Counted from the stretch's first letter, positions 17,844 to 26,326 are shown. The stretch is 64,000 bases of DNA from Sva-07 sp963743825 (GCA_963743825.1 CAVURC010000004.1:1-64000); one strand, 5' to 3'. Notes: generated by a model from the sequence alone, not told the origin. A program made the numbers and translations.

Positions 17844-19004
17844 ATGATGCAACGACTGCTGCGGGTGCTGTGCACGAGTACGGGTGGCGCCGGGCATGTC
17901 GGTGCGCTGGCACCCGTCGCCCAGGCGTTACGCGATCGAGGCCATGCGGTGCAGTGGGCAGTCGCACCCGATGGCGCCGATGCCGTGGGGCAGATGGGAT
18001 TCGACTGGTATGCGGCCGGACTCTCGACGAGAGCCCGTCGGGAGACGGCCTCGGCGGTGTTTGGCGAGATCATGCAGTTGCCGATGCCGGAGCGACGAGG
18101 GCCGTTGTTCGCAGCGTTCTTCGCCCGGGCCGCGGCACCGGTAATGCAACGCGACCTGGCAGCGATCATCGACAAGGTGCGACCCGACGTGATCGTGCGC
18201 GAGACGGCCGAGCTGGCTGCGGCTCCGATGGCAGCCGCTCGCGGAATCCCTCTCGTCACGGTGGCCTTCAGCGGCGTGCTTCCCGAACGGGCCCGAGGTG
18301 AAGTACTCCATGATCTTCGACCGCTCTGGGAGGCCGAAGGGCTGGACGAACCCACGTGGGCTGACGTCTACGGACAGCTGTACCTCCACCCGTTCCCCGT
18401 CTCGTTCGGTCAGCGGCCGGACTCACCGGTCGTGCGCCCCATCCGACGCGCTCGAGGCATGCCGAGCACAGCACCTGCATCTTGGCTGAGCACGCTCGGA
18501 ACGGAACGACCCTTCGTGTACGTGACGTCCGGGACCGAGCCACCATCAGGCATGTTCCCTTGGAGCGCGGTGTTTGCGGCGTTGAGCGAGATGGACCTGG
18601 ACGCGGTCGCCACTATTGGTCCACATGTCGACCCGGAGAACCTCGCTCCCGTACCCGTCAACGTTCGCGTGGAACGCTTCGTCCCCCAGGCCGATCTGCT
18701 CGGCCGGGCGAGTGCAGTACTTTCCCACGGCGGGGCCGGCACGGTGCTCGGCGCCGCTGCGCACGGACAGCCCCAGGTGGTGGTCCCCCTGTTCGCCGAC
18801 CAATGGGAGAACGGTGTCGCGGTGACTGACGCCGGCTGCGGAATCGTGATGCAACCCGACTCGCGTAGCGCCGACGATTTCGACCAGGCACTGCGTTCAG
18901 TGCTCGCGAACCAGTCACTCCGAGACTCCGCCGGGATGGTCGAACAAGAAATCGACGCGATGCCAACAGCCTTCGATCTCGCGGTCGAGATCGAAGCGCT
19001 CTAG
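17844..19004 (+). CDS. GT1-family (MGT-like) glycosyltransferase
   Basis: 386 residues, GT-B fold. The N-terminal domain starts VLCTSTGGAGHVGALAPVAQ, the usual acceptor-side Rossmann start. The C-terminal nucleotide-sugar domain has RPFVYVTSGTEPP and the signature SHGGAGTVLGAAAHGQPQVV plus PLFADQWENG, where the HxGxGT and D-Q pair bind the UDP- or TDP-sugar. Family members glycosylate macrolides, flavonoids or lipids and often inactivate antibiotics. The deacetylase gene follows after 9 bases, so the two may act together. A second in-frame ATG at 17847 is equally possible. Confidence 0.88.
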   Translation: MMQRLLRVLCTSTGGAGHVGALAPVAQALRDRGHAVQWAVAPDGADAVGQMGFDWYAAGLSTRARRETASAVFGEIMQLPMPERRGPLFAAFFARAAAPVMQRDLAAIIDKVRPDVIVRETAELAAAPMAAARGIPLVTVAFSGVLPERARGEVLHDLRPLWEAEGLDEPTWADVYGQLYLHPFPVSFGQRPDSPVVRPIRRARGMPSTAPASWLSTLGTERPFVYVTSGTEPPSGMFPWSAVFAALSEMDLDAVATIGPHVDPENLAPVPVNVRVERFVPQADLLGRASAVLSHGGAGTVLGAAAHGQPQVVVPLFADQWENGVAVTDAGCGIVMQPDSRSADDFDQALRSVLANQSLRDSAGMVEQEIDAMPTAFDLAVEIEAL

Positions 19005-19013
19005 GTTTGGCCG

Positions 19014-19721
19014 GTGCCAGTTCTCGAGCCGGTCCCGGAGGATTGGGGGTCGGCGCTCGCTGTTGTCGCCCACCCCGATGACATGGAGTACGGAGCGGCA
19101 GCCGCAGTTGCCAGATGGTCCGGACAGGGCAAGCGGATCACGTATGTGTTGGTGACCGATGGCGAGGCGGGCATCTCCACGATGGAACCCGCCGAGGTCG
19201 GTCCAGTGCGACGGGCCGAACAAGTTGCCGCCTGCCGGGCCGTGGGTGTCGAGAATGTGGAGTTTCTGGGGTTGCCTGATGGACTTGTCGATGAGGGGAT
19301 CGGACTGCGTCACACACTGTGCGAAGTGATCCGCCGCCACCGACCCGACGTCGTGCTGTCGATCAACTTCCGCGATTCATGGGGTGGCCCCAGCTGGAAC
19401 CACCCTGATCACCGCGCCGTTGGTCGAGCACTGCTCGATGCGGTGCGCGATGCCGGCAATCCCTGGGTCTTCCGTGATGCCGGTGACATGTGGAACGGCG
19501 TGCAATTCGTCGCCTTTTCCGGCAGCCCCGAAGCGACGCACGCTGTCGATGTCACCGAGACGTTCGATGCGGGAGTCGAATCGCTGTCGTGTCACGAGGT
19601 CTATCTCGCCAATCTCGGAGGCGACATGGCCTCACCTGACGCATTTCTACGCCCTGCGGCGACCTCGATCGGAAAGGACCTGGGCGTCAGCCTCGCGGCG
19701 TCGTTCGAGATCATCCACTGA
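19014..19721 (+). CDS. PIG-L/LmbE-family deacetylase, copy 1
   Basis: 235 residues from GTG 19014. The zinc site is AHPDDMEYG near residues 19-27 and a third ligand is in WNHPDHRAVG; VLVTDGEAG lies between them. Members remove acetyl groups from N-acetylglucosaminyl conjugates (MshB in mycothiol synthesis, Mca, antibiotic tailoring). It lies 9 bases after the glycosyltransferase gene, so it may deacetylate a GlcNAc the transferase adds. A second copy at 46090-46797 encodes an identical protein with nine silent base differences. Confidence 0.9.
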   Translation: MPVLEPVPEDWGSALAVVAHPDDMEYGAAAAVARWSGQGKRITYVLVTDGEAGISTMEPAEVGPVRRAEQVAACRAVGVENVEFLGLPDGLVDEGIGLRHTLCEVIRRHRPDVVLSINFRDSWGGPSWNHPDHRAVGRALLDAVRDAGNPWVFRDAGDMWNGVQFVAFSGSPEATHAVDVTETFDAGVESLSCHEVYLANLGGDMASPDAFLRPAATSIGKDLGVSLAASFEIIH

Positions 19722-19760
19722 CCCGCGCTCGCGCCGAGCCGTCATCGGCAACCGATTGCA

Positions 19761-19780
19761 GGTGTCATCGAACGCCGACT
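19761..19780 (+). repeat. Boundary motif, copy a
   Basis: GGTGTCATCGAACGCCGACT, between the LmbE gene and the convergent methyltransferase. It matches copy b at 18 of 20 positions. Confidence 0.55.
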
Positions 19781-19801
19781 GCGGGGTGGGCGGAATCGCG
19801 C

Positions 19802-20602
19802 TCAGCTGAACTTGGTCGCCCAGATGACGGCAGTGTCGCCCGGCCAGTCATGGAACATCCCCGAGGGCGACAGATTCCCCAGCATGGCGGTGAGCTCGGC
19901 AACAAATTTACCCAGAAGATCACCGAAGCGATCGGGTGCAGCGAACGACATCGACAGGTAGTTGGAGACGACCTCGTCGGCGGTGCGCACGATGTCGGCG
20001 CGGCCGGGGGCGAATGCAACCTTGGATGCACCGAAGGGCGACCGTTCGAGCGAGGTCTCGTAGGTATCCGCTCGCGGACCACGCGACCAGCCGAGGTAGC
20101 GATTGAGCATCTCCTCGATCAACTCGTGTGGTATTGGCGGGGCGGGCGGGTCGTCAGGTGGGTGTCCATGCTCGACAGACGGTGCGATCAACGCCACGGC
20201 ACCAGCTGGTTCGAGCAGGTCGTGCACCAACGAGAGCACCAGCTCGCCGTCCGTCCAGTGGATCGACTGTCCGAACGTCACGAGACGCGGCGGTGGCAGC
20301 TCGAGCACGGCGAGGTCCTCAGCTCGAGCCTGGATCCAATTCGCCGCCACGTCGTTGTCGATGGCGTGGCGCTCTGCGTGCACGAGCATCTCGGGTTCCG
20401 GGTCGATACCGATCACCGTGTCGAACAATGGCGCCAGCTGCACCACGAGTACTCCCGGCCCACAGCCGACGTCGATCAAGGTGCCCGTCCCATCGAGACC
20501 GAGCTGGGCCTCCATCACCTCGCGAAGCTGCGCCGAGTATGGCGGGCGCCCCCGGAGGTAGTGAGCAGCTGCCGTTGCGTACGGCCGACGACTGTCGCTC
20601 AT
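19802..20602 (-). CDS. Class I SAM-dependent methyltransferase
   Basis: 266 residues from ATG 20602. N-terminal YATAAAHYLRGRPPYS is the common start of the UbiE/Methyltransf_11 group. Motif I is LIDVGCGPGVLVVQLA, followed by motif II VIGIDPEPEML and ARAEDLAVLELPPPRLVTFGQSIHW, seen as FGQSIHWTDG. The cofactor site is complete. The substrate cannot be told. It is a solo gene convergent with LmbE, in a region of unrelated small enzymes. Confidence 0.88.
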   Translation of the reverse strand: MSDSRRPYATAAAHYLRGRPPYSAQLREVMEAQLGLDGTGTLIDVGCGPGVLVVQLAPLFDTVIGIDPEPEMLVHAERHAIDNDVAANWIQARAEDLAVLELPPPRLVTFGQSIHWTDGELVLSLVHDLLEPAGAVALIAPSVEHGHPPDDPPAPPIPHELIEEMLNRYLGWSRGPRADTYETSLERSPFGASKVAFAPGRADIVRTADEVVSNYLSMSFAAPDRFGDLLGKFVAELTAMLGNLSPSGMFHDWPGDTAVIWATKFS

Positions 20603-20623
20603 CCGACCATGATGGTTCATCAC

Positions 20624-20643
20624 GGTGTCACCGAACGCCGGCT
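20624..20643 (+). repeat. Boundary motif, copy b
   Basis: GGTGTCACCGAACGCCGGCT, between the divergent methyltransferase and VOC genes. A GCGGCAC/GTGCCGC inverted repeat follows about 20 bases later. Used here as the reference copy of the motif. Confidence 0.55.
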
Positions 20644-20716
20644 GGTCGACATGTCCGAGCGGCACCCATGAGATACCGCTCGTGTGCCGCGCCGTTGTGG
20701 CTGCGAGGATGATCGG

Positions 20717-21103
20717 ATGTCGCTCGTCATCGACTGTGTATTGATCGACTGTGTCGACCTCGATGCGATGACGGCATTCTGGTGCCAGGCGCTCGACCTT
20801 GAACACGTATGGACCGGACCTTCTGGAGGACACCTATTAGCCGCTGTAGACGGATCCGAATGCCGGCTGGGATTGATGCCTGCTCAGGGTGAGAAGACCA
20901 CCAAGAACAGAGTTCACTTCGATCTTCGCCCCGACGACCAGCTAGCCGAAGTGCAACGATTGGAGGGTCTCGGGGCTCGACGCAGCGACATCGGGCAAGC
21001 GGACGTCACGTGGGTGGTCATGGCCGACCCGGAGGGCAACGAGTTCTGCGTGTTGCGCTCGCTCGCCCAGAAGGAGAAGGACCGTTCCCGGCACAGCGGT
21101 TGA
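20717..21103 (+). CDS. VOC-family (glyoxalase-like) protein
   Basis: 128 residues. The vicinal oxygen chelate fold appears as CVDLDAMTAFWCQALDLEH in the first half and KNRVHFDLRPDDQLAEV and VMADPEGNEFCVL in the second. The His in VHFDL and Glu in NEFCVL are candidate metal ligands. Members include glyoxalases and antibiotic-binding or modifying proteins such as bleomycin or fosfomycin resistance; the substrate here is unknown. It stands alone between two copies of the boundary motif. Confidence 0.85.
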   Translation: MSLVIDCVLIDCVDLDAMTAFWCQALDLEHVWTGPSGGHLLAAVDGSECRLGLMPAQGEKTTKNRVHFDLRPDDQLAEVQRLEGLGARRSDIGQADVTWVVMADPEGNEFCVLRSLAQKEKDRSRHSG

Positions 21104-21167
21104 TGGCCCCACTCAGGGGAGCCACTCGCCCGCGTCGTGGGGGTCGACGATCCATCGCTGCAGGTCC

Positions 21168-21187
21168 GGTGCCCCGGAACGCCGGCT
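21168..21187 (+). repeat. Boundary motif, copy c
   Basis: GGTGCCCCGGAACGCCGGCT, 17 of 20 identical to copy b, between the VOC gene and the MmcQ-like scar. Confidence 0.5.
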
Positions 21188-21239
21188 CGAGGATTTGGTT
21201 TGTCGATGAAGCACGAGCCCCCGATTTCGGCTCGCCCGA

Positions 21240-21473
21240 TCAGGTATGTCGCGGGGCGACCGACCGGTGTGCGGACTCGAGGAGTTCTGCGATCTCGACC
21301 CAGTCAACAGCTTCGGGTTCGTCGATTCGAAGGGCCGTCCAGCCTCGAGTTCCATGGTGTGGCGACTCCAAGAATCGACCGTCGTGGCGCAGTGCTTGCA
21401 GTTCGGCGGGATCTGCGGGGAAGTGCAGCGAGCCGCCCGACAGGTCCCACCGTGATCGGCTGGGTGACGTCAA
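21240..21473 (-). pseudogene. MmcQ/YjbR-family fragment
   Basis: A frame of about 75 residues holding only the C-terminal part of a YjbR-like protein: LHFPADPAELQALRHDG, then FLESPHHGTRGWTALRIDE and EIAELLESAHRSVAPR, which match the family's last helix and 'AP[KR]' ending. The N-terminal half is absent; upstream sequence belongs to a GNAT scar. No start codon with a ribosome site is evident. Confidence 0.5.
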
Positions 21474-21797
21474 CCGTTGAAGATCGCAAAACGACGACGC
21501 CCGACCCGGAACAGCGGACGCTCCTGGAGGGCGCCCTCATCGACGCCGTCGAAGCGCTCACAGATCTCACGAACCCGACCGAGGACAAAGACGAATCCGA
21601 TGCCGGTGTAGATGGCGCGAATTTTCCGCGTAGTCCGCATCATCTCGCGACGGACCGAGCGTCTTCACGTCGAGCATTCGGATGCCGTCGCTCCTCAGGT
21701 ATGCCTCGAACACGTCCACCAGCGCTCGACCGAGACCCCGGCGGTGCGCGAGACCGGCTGTCGCCGAACGCCTGCTTCCAGACGGCAGGGTTCGATC
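21470..21797 (-). pseudogene. GNAT acetyltransferase fragment, truncated and frameshifted
   Basis: Contains the acetyl-CoA loop HRRGLGRALVDVFEAYL and the family stretch MLDVKTLGPSRDDADYA. One extra base near 21625 then shifts to a frame reading IYTGIGFVFVLGR to the stop at 21470. The N-terminal strands are missing, and the 5' end runs into the Nudix gene. The shift may be an assembly error, but the missing N-terminus indicates a genuine scar. Confidence 0.55.
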
Positions 21798-21798
21798 G

Positions 21799-22125
21799 CT
21801 AGGCGAGTAGGTCGACAACGAAATCAACGAGCTCGACACGCGGCAGATTCGCAATCTCCTCGAGATCGAACCATCGAACCCCATCGGTAGTGCCTGCTTC
21901 GACGGTCGTCCGAAGTTCACCTTGCACGTCGAGGGCATCGGACACGATCCCGACCATGTGTCCAGCCTCGCCAGCGGCGGACTCCTCCTTCGTGAACCAA
22001 CGCGAGAATACTCCAATGATGGATCCCAGCGTCGCAGTGAGTCCGGTTTCCTCATCGAGCTCCCGGTGAGCGGCCGCTTCCGCGGACTCGCCCCAGTCCA
22101 TACCGCCACCCGGCATCGTCCACAT
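21799..22125 (-). CDS. Nudix hydrolase, probably 5'-truncated
   Basis: 108 residues from ATG 22125. The Nudix box is complete: G-x5-E-x7-REL-x-EE-x-G in GGMDWGESAEAAAHRELDEE and the following TG. The same frame remains open upstream through RVLCASPDGG, which is the normal lead-in to the WTMPGGG motif, up to a TAG at 22189-22191, but has no start codon. The first strand of the fold therefore seems lost where the divergent GNAT gene begins at 22193. The product would hydrolyse nucleoside diphosphate derivatives if it folds. Confidence 0.7.
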   Translation of the reverse strand: MWTMPGGGMDWGESAEAAAHRELDEETGLTATLGSIIGVFSRWFTKEESAAGEAGHMVGIVSDALDVQGELRTTVEAGTTDGVRWFDLEEIANLPRVELVDFVVDLLA

Positions 22126-22192
22126 CCCGCCGTCTGGAGAAGCGCAGAGAACTCGTTGCCGGTCGAACCGTGGGAGGCGACAGAATCGCTAG

Positions 22193-22744
22193 ATGACCGA
22201 GCCTGCCTTGCGAATTCGTGCGATGCGCCACGAGGAGTTCGGCGAGGTGCGCCGTCTCGAAGTTGCGGCGTTCGGCGGCGATGAGTCGATCGGTGTGCTC
22301 CTCGACGAACTCCGTCTGTCGTGGGCCTGGGAGCCGGAGCTGTCGATCGTCGCCGAGCACGACTCGGACATCTTCGCCCACGTCTTGTTCACTCGCGCGA
22401 TCCTGGACGCACCGAACCGACTCGTCGATGTCCTCGTCCTGAGTCCCGTCGGCGTACGGCCGGAGCTGCACCGCCAGGGCATCGGTACCTCGCTGATCTC
22501 CCAGGCGCTGAACAAGATTGCCACCGAGCGCCCGGAACCGGCGGTCTTCTTGGAGGGCAATCCGACCTACTACGCCCGATTCGGCTTCGAGCCGGCCTGC
22601 TCGATCGGGTTCCGGCGCCCATCACAGCGGATCCCTGAACGAGCGTTCCAGGTGTTTCGTCTGCCCTCCTTCGACGGGTCGCTCACCGGCACGCTCGTCT
22701 ACCCCGACGCGTTCTGGCGCACCGACTCTGTCGGACTGAGGTAA
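22193..22744 (+). CDS. GNAT N-acetyltransferase
   Basis: 183 residues. GNAT core: IRAMRHEEFGEVRRLEVAAF, then VLSPVGVRPELHRQGIGTSL with the acetyl-CoA pyrophosphate loop RQGIGT, and FLEGNPTYYARFGFEPA. It resembles YhbS-type acetyltransferases with a C-terminal extension (LTGTLVYPDAFW). The substrate is unknown. The ATG directly abuts the broken 5' end of the divergent Nudix gene, so a recombination joint probably lies at about 22190. Confidence 0.88.
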   Translation: MTEPALRIRAMRHEEFGEVRRLEVAAFGGDESIGVLLDELRLSWAWEPELSIVAEHDSDIFAHVLFTRAILDAPNRLVDVLVLSPVGVRPELHRQGIGTSLISQALNKIATERPEPAVFLEGNPTYYARFGFEPACSIGFRRPSQRIPERAFQVFRLPSFDGSLTGTLVYPDAFWRTDSVGLR

Positions 22745-22752
22745 TGCGGTGG

Positions 22753-22772
22753 GTTGTCACTGACCGCCGGCT
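22753..22772 (+). repeat. Boundary motif, copy d
   Basis: GTTGTCACTGACCGCCGGCT, 17 of 20 identical to copy b, nine bases after the GNAT stop and before the convergent DinB-ankyrin gene. Confidence 0.45.
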
Positions 22773-22896
22773 CCGGGCGGCGCATCTCGACCGGCTGAGG
22801 GTGGCGCCGGAGGAAGTGAACATCGGTTTCCACGTGCTCCCGACGGCCGCTCAGTGAGGCCCGGTGAGGTGTGGCACCATCACCACGGCGTCACGA

Positions 22897-23796
22897 TCAC
22901 TCTGGGGCGTTCTGTCCCTCCAGCCAGCTGACGACGTGTTCGCGTCGCATGAACCGGGCCCATGCGAGCGGCGTGGCATTGAAGTCGTTGTCGCGGGCGC
23001 CGAGGTCGGCGCCGAGCTCGACGAGCTTGCGGAGCAGGTCGAGTTCGCCGGCGCCGGCGGCAGCATGCGCGGGTGTGCGCCCTGAAACAGCGGGCGCAAT
23101 GCCACGCTCGACCAGCTCCTCGACGAGCGCCCACCGCCCAAAGCTGGCTGCAGTGCTCAGCAACGCTGATGCGGTCTCCGGATCGACGGAAGCGACGTCG
23201 GCCAGCAACGAGTCGTCGCCCCGGATCGCCCGCTCGGTCAACGAGTCGGCGCTGATCGGTCGTTGCCACCGATACAGATCACGCAGCATCGAGATTTCCG
23301 CGCCGTGGTGGATGAACTCATCGAGCATGTGCAGGACGTAACCGGCTCGAGTGCTGTCGCCGTACTCACCGCCGACAGGACCGATGAGAGCATCGAGCCG
23401 CTCGTCGTCCACCAGGGCGAGGTGCGCATCCCAGCGCGCGTGGGCGCGGTCGAGCTGATCCAACGCGTCGGCCGCCGTGGCAGGTGGTGTGGGGTCTGGC
23501 GCGTCCAGTCCAACCGCCTCGCCTTGGGGTGGCACGTCCAGCCACCGCGGCGCACGGTCCTCGCCGTACATGTCGATCAGATGCCAGAGGCGCCAGGCCA
23601 ACGTCGTGAACGGGTCTGGGTGGACAATCGGCGCCCACTCGTGAAACGACGTGCCGTCCCGTCGTTCTCGGATCGACCAACATCCTGGTGCGGGTTCCCA
23701 GCGGTACTCCTCGTCGGTGAGGCCGTCGAGTCGCCGCCGGGTGCGTTCCCAGACGGTGTCGGACAATCTCTTCAGTTCCTTGGTCGTCTGCAACAT
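22897..23796 (-). CDS. DinB-like/ankyrin-repeat fusion protein
   Basis: 299 residues from ATG 23796. The N-terminal two thirds are a DinB/DUF664-like four-helix protein, with LTDEEYRWEPAPGCWSIRER, TLAWRLWHLIDMYGEDRAP and LHMLDEFIHHGAEISMLRDL; His residues at the helix starts are the usual metal ligands of the fold. The last 110 residues are ankyrin repeats (SFGRWALVEELVERGIAP, RTPAHAAAGAGELDLLRKLV, FNATPLAWARFMRREHVV). Such fusions suggest a thiol-dependent metalloenzyme with a protein-binding tail. The precise role is unknown. Confidence 0.85.
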   Translation of the reverse strand: MLQTTKELKRLSDTVWERTRRRLDGLTDEEYRWEPAPGCWSIRERRDGTSFHEWAPIVHPDPFTTLAWRLWHLIDMYGEDRAPRWLDVPPQGEAVGLDAPDPTPPATAADALDQLDRAHARWDAHLALVDDERLDALIGPVGGEYGDSTRAGYVLHMLDEFIHHGAEISMLRDLYRWQRPISADSLTERAIRGDDSLLADVASVDPETASALLSTAASFGRWALVEELVERGIAPAVSGRTPAHAAAGAGELDLLRKLVELGADLGARDNDFNATPLAWARFMRREHVVSWLEGQNAPE

Positions 23797-23906
23797 GACG
23801 TCGAGGCTACGTACCGTTCGCTGCACGAGTCACAGCGTGGTCAGGCACCGTGCGAGTCCTCGAACCGCTCGGCGGCGAGCCCATTGCCATCAGGTCCAAG
23901 CGTCCC

Positions 23907-23929
23907 CGAACACCGACTGTCGGTGTTCG
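23907..23929 (-). terminator. Strong hairpin between DinB-ankyrin and the upstream minus-strand gene
   Basis: CGAACACCGA and TCGGTGTTCG form a perfect 10-bp stem with a CTG loop. It lies upstream of the DinB gene and just downstream of a minus-strand open frame ending at 23941, so it is placed to end transcription arriving from the methyltransferase side. Confidence 0.55.
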
Positions 23930-23940
23930 ACCTCCGATGC

Positions 23941-24075
23941 TCACTGGTCTCGAATCAGGGTTACTCGCTGCCGACCGAGTCGTGCAGCGAACTCGCGCAC
24001 GAGGTCGGGTGGTCCATCCGCGAGGGCTGCGACGATCGCGTGCCAGAACGGCGACGAATCCCCGAACGGGCACCG
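23941..24075 (-). other. Possible C-terminal gene fragment
   Basis: A minus-strand frame reads FWHAIVAALADGPPDLVREF and ARLGRQRVTLIRDQ with natural-looking protein composition, then stops just before the hairpin. I do not recognise a family, and no start of its own is visible because it runs into the methyltransferase 3' end. It may be a scar like those at 21.2-22.2 kb. Confidence 0.25.
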
Positions 24076-24094
24076 AACGCTGGTTCCGTTGGCG

Positions 24095-24835
24095 CTACGT
24101 CGGCGTTGAGTGGGAGATGACGACGAACTCTCGACTCGGTCGGTCCGGAGCGTCGCGTACGTCATCGATCGTGAATCCGTTGACAGCAAGCGTCGCGATG
24201 ATCTCATCTCGACCGCGGAATCTCAAGGTCGAGTCCGACGTGACCAGGTCCCCGGCATCGATGAATCGGAAGCTGTGACGGAACGACACGAGTGGTAACG
24301 CAACATCGGTCACCTCGACCCAATGCTCGACCTTGCCGGCGACGGTGTCACTGACCGAGATCGACCGCTCGCGGGTCCACTCCTCCCAGCCCCGGTACGA
24401 CGGATCTCGCGTCTCGAACACCAAGTGACCACCGTCTCGAAGGGCCGCATGAGTTCCGCTCAACATTGCGGACCACTCCTCGTCGCGAACAAGGACCTGG
24501 GCGACGTTGCCTGTCATCGTGACGGCATCCACGGCCAACGGCGGCAGCATCGTCGCATCGCCGAGCAGCCACGTGATGCGGTCGGCGCCCGGCTTGGAGC
24601 GAGCGACATCGAGCGACGCCCGTGCCGGGTCCACTCCGGTCACCGTTGTCCCTCGCGCCGAAAGCCGGCAGGCGAACACACCAGTGCCGCAACCGATGTC
24701 GAGCACGCTGCGAGCACCGACCTCATGGAGGATGGCTTCGTAGTGGTCGAGATCGCGACGGTCACCGTCGATCTCGTCGTAGATCGCGGCAAGGCGCGGG
24801 TCATCGAATATCCGGTCCGGCACCGATCGAACCAT
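24095..24835 (-). CDS. Class I SAM-dependent methyltransferase
   Basis: 246 residues. IFDDPRLAAIYDEIDGDRRD leads into motif I SVLDIGCGTGVFACRLS, then VTGVDPARASLDVARSKPG, ITWLLGDATMLPP and VTMTGNVAQVLV. The layout matches the methyltransferase-domain-25 group with a C-terminal beta region (FRHSFRFIDAGDLV). The substrate is unknown. It is the first of a run of minus-strand small enzymes in this block. Confidence 0.9.
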   Translation of the reverse strand: MVRSVPDRIFDDPRLAAIYDEIDGDRRDLDHYEAILHEVGARSVLDIGCGTGVFACRLSARGTTVTGVDPARASLDVARSKPGADRITWLLGDATMLPPLAVDAVTMTGNVAQVLVRDEEWSAMLSGTHAALRDGGHLVFETRDPSYRGWEEWTRERSISVSDTVAGKVEHWVEVTDVALPLVSFRHSFRFIDAGDLVTSDSTLRFRGRDEIIATLAVNGFTIDDVRDAPDRPSREFVVISHSTPT

Positions 24836-24962
24836 ACGTCCCGACCGGGATCGGCGGCCCGCTCGTTGCTCACCTGACTCCGGCCGGCGATCGAACAGAT
24901 CTCCCGATTCAGAGTGCCCGATGCCGGGTCACCAACCACCGGCCCAGCGGGTGGACATTCGG

Positions 24963-25466
24963 TCAGACTGTGTCGGTCGGCATGGTCCGGATCTGCTTCT
25001 TCCAATACGGGTTGCCGTCGAGATCGCCAACCTGAACGAATCCAGCGCGTCGGGCGACGGCGAGCGATCGAGCATTGTCCGGATGGATCAGCAATGTCGC
25101 GACTCGCCAGTCGGAGTGTTCCCGGAGATGTTCCATCAGCAGCAGTACCGCTCGGGTGGCGTACCCCCGCCGACGATGCGGTCCGAACACGTTGTAGCCG
25201 AGGTTGACCTCATCATGCTGGAGCCAGGAACGGTCGTGATCGAAGTCGACCCATCCGACGACATTCCCATTCACGACAATGCACGCGGTCGGCTCCGGCG
25301 CGGCCGATCCCTCACCAAGAAACGTGAAGAACTCAGCATCACGTCCTGCCACGAGAACCGCGACATCATCATCCGTCGGACACCGAAGCGCCACGATCCC
25401 ATCCGACACGGGCTGCTCCAACACGATCTTCAGTCTGCTCCCAATCACCACCCAGGCAGGCAGCAC
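24963..25466 (-). CDS. GNAT N-acetyltransferase (RimJ/RimL type)
   Basis: 167 residues from GTG 25466; later GTG codons are also possible. Typical features are IVALRCPTDDDVAVLVAGRD at the start, then VNLGYNVFGPHRRRGYATRA with the acetyl-CoA loop RRRGYA, and HPDNARSLAVARRAGFVQVG. Members acetylate ribosomal protein N-termini or small molecules such as aminoglycosides. The flanks are intergenic DNA without further genes (24836-24962). Confidence 0.87.
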   Translation of the reverse strand: MLPAWVVIGSRLKIVLEQPVSDGIVALRCPTDDDVAVLVAGRDAEFFTFLGEGSAAPEPTACIVVNGNVVGWVDFDHDRSWLQHDEVNLGYNVFGPHRRRGYATRAVLLLMEHLREHSDWRVATLLIHPDNARSLAVARRAGFVQVGDLDGNPYWKKQIRTMPTDTV

Positions 25467-25594
25467 TTTCTCGCACGCTCCTCGGGCCCATCGCCCGAGC
25501 CGGCGCGACGAGCAAATGGATTGGCGTCAACGATGAGCGAGTGGACGCTGTTGCCGCGCCGTACGGGACGGCTCGACTGGCCTGCGACCACCGT

Positions 25595-26326
25595 TTATCC
25601 CAGGAGGGCGAGGTCCCGCCGGACGTACCGCAGGTGTGCCCACTCCTCCTCCAAGATCACGCGCACGCAGTCACCGACGGTTGGATGCCAGTCCCCGCCG
25701 CCCCACGGGTTGTCGCGCTCCTCGGCGAGCAGCTCAGGCGTGGCAGCGGACAGGAAGTCGGTCACCATCTGCTGCCGCTCGGCTCGCACCGCAAGGATGT
25801 CGTCGAACGCCGGCGCGTCGGCCCGGAACATCGACATGTCGAAGCCCATCTCGGCCGCACCACCGAAGATCAGGCCGATCTCGTGGAACGGCTGCTCCAT
25901 CCTCATGATCCCACCGCGGAGCCAGGCGTCGGTCGCCAGCACAAGGTGACGCAGGGTCTGAGACAGCGACCACTCGTCGTCGACGTGGGCGTCGATCAGT
26001 TCCGGGGGCGTGTTCGTCACCGTCGTCTCCCACGCAGCCTGCACAGCCACCCAACCGTCGCGCAAGCCCTCGGGCGTCTGCGCCTTCTGCAGCTCGCGGC
26101 CGGGGAACTGCCGGTTGAGCTCGGCGTCAACGAACGGCACCACGTCGACGCCGTTGACGACAAGGCTGCCGAAGAACAGGTCATGGCTGTCGATGTCGAG
26201 CCCGCCCACCTCGACGCTGCGCATCGTCACCCCACTGAAGTCACACGACCGCAGGATGGCGCCCCGAAAGCTCGTCCTGACGAACGTCGCGCCATCGAAC
26301 CCCTGGGCACCGGAAGAGATCGTCAT
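25595..26326 (-). CDS. Pentapeptide-repeat/DinB fusion protein
   Basis: 243 residues from ATG 26326. The first 45 residues are pentapeptide-like (FDGATFVRTSFRGAILRSCD). The remainder is a DinB-like domain: VDDEWSLSQTLRHLVLATDAW, then a distal HLRYVRRDLALL, with His in DEWSLSQTLRHL as a likely metal ligand. This architecture recurs in actinobacteria as 'DinB family protein'. Together with the DinB-ankyrin gene 2 kb away it gives two differently tailed DinB proteins in the block. Confidence 0.82.
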   Translation of the reverse strand: MTISSGAQGFDGATFVRTSFRGAILRSCDFSGVTMRSVEVGGLDIDSHDLFFGSLVVNGVDVVPFVDAELNRQFPGRELQKAQTPEGLRDGWVAVQAAWETTVTNTPPELIDAHVDDEWSLSQTLRHLVLATDAWLRGGIMRMEQPFHEIGLIFGGAAEMGFDMSMFRADAPAFDDILAVRAERQQMVTDFLSAATPELLAEERDNPWGGGDWHPTVGDCVRVILEEEWAHLRYVRRDLALLG

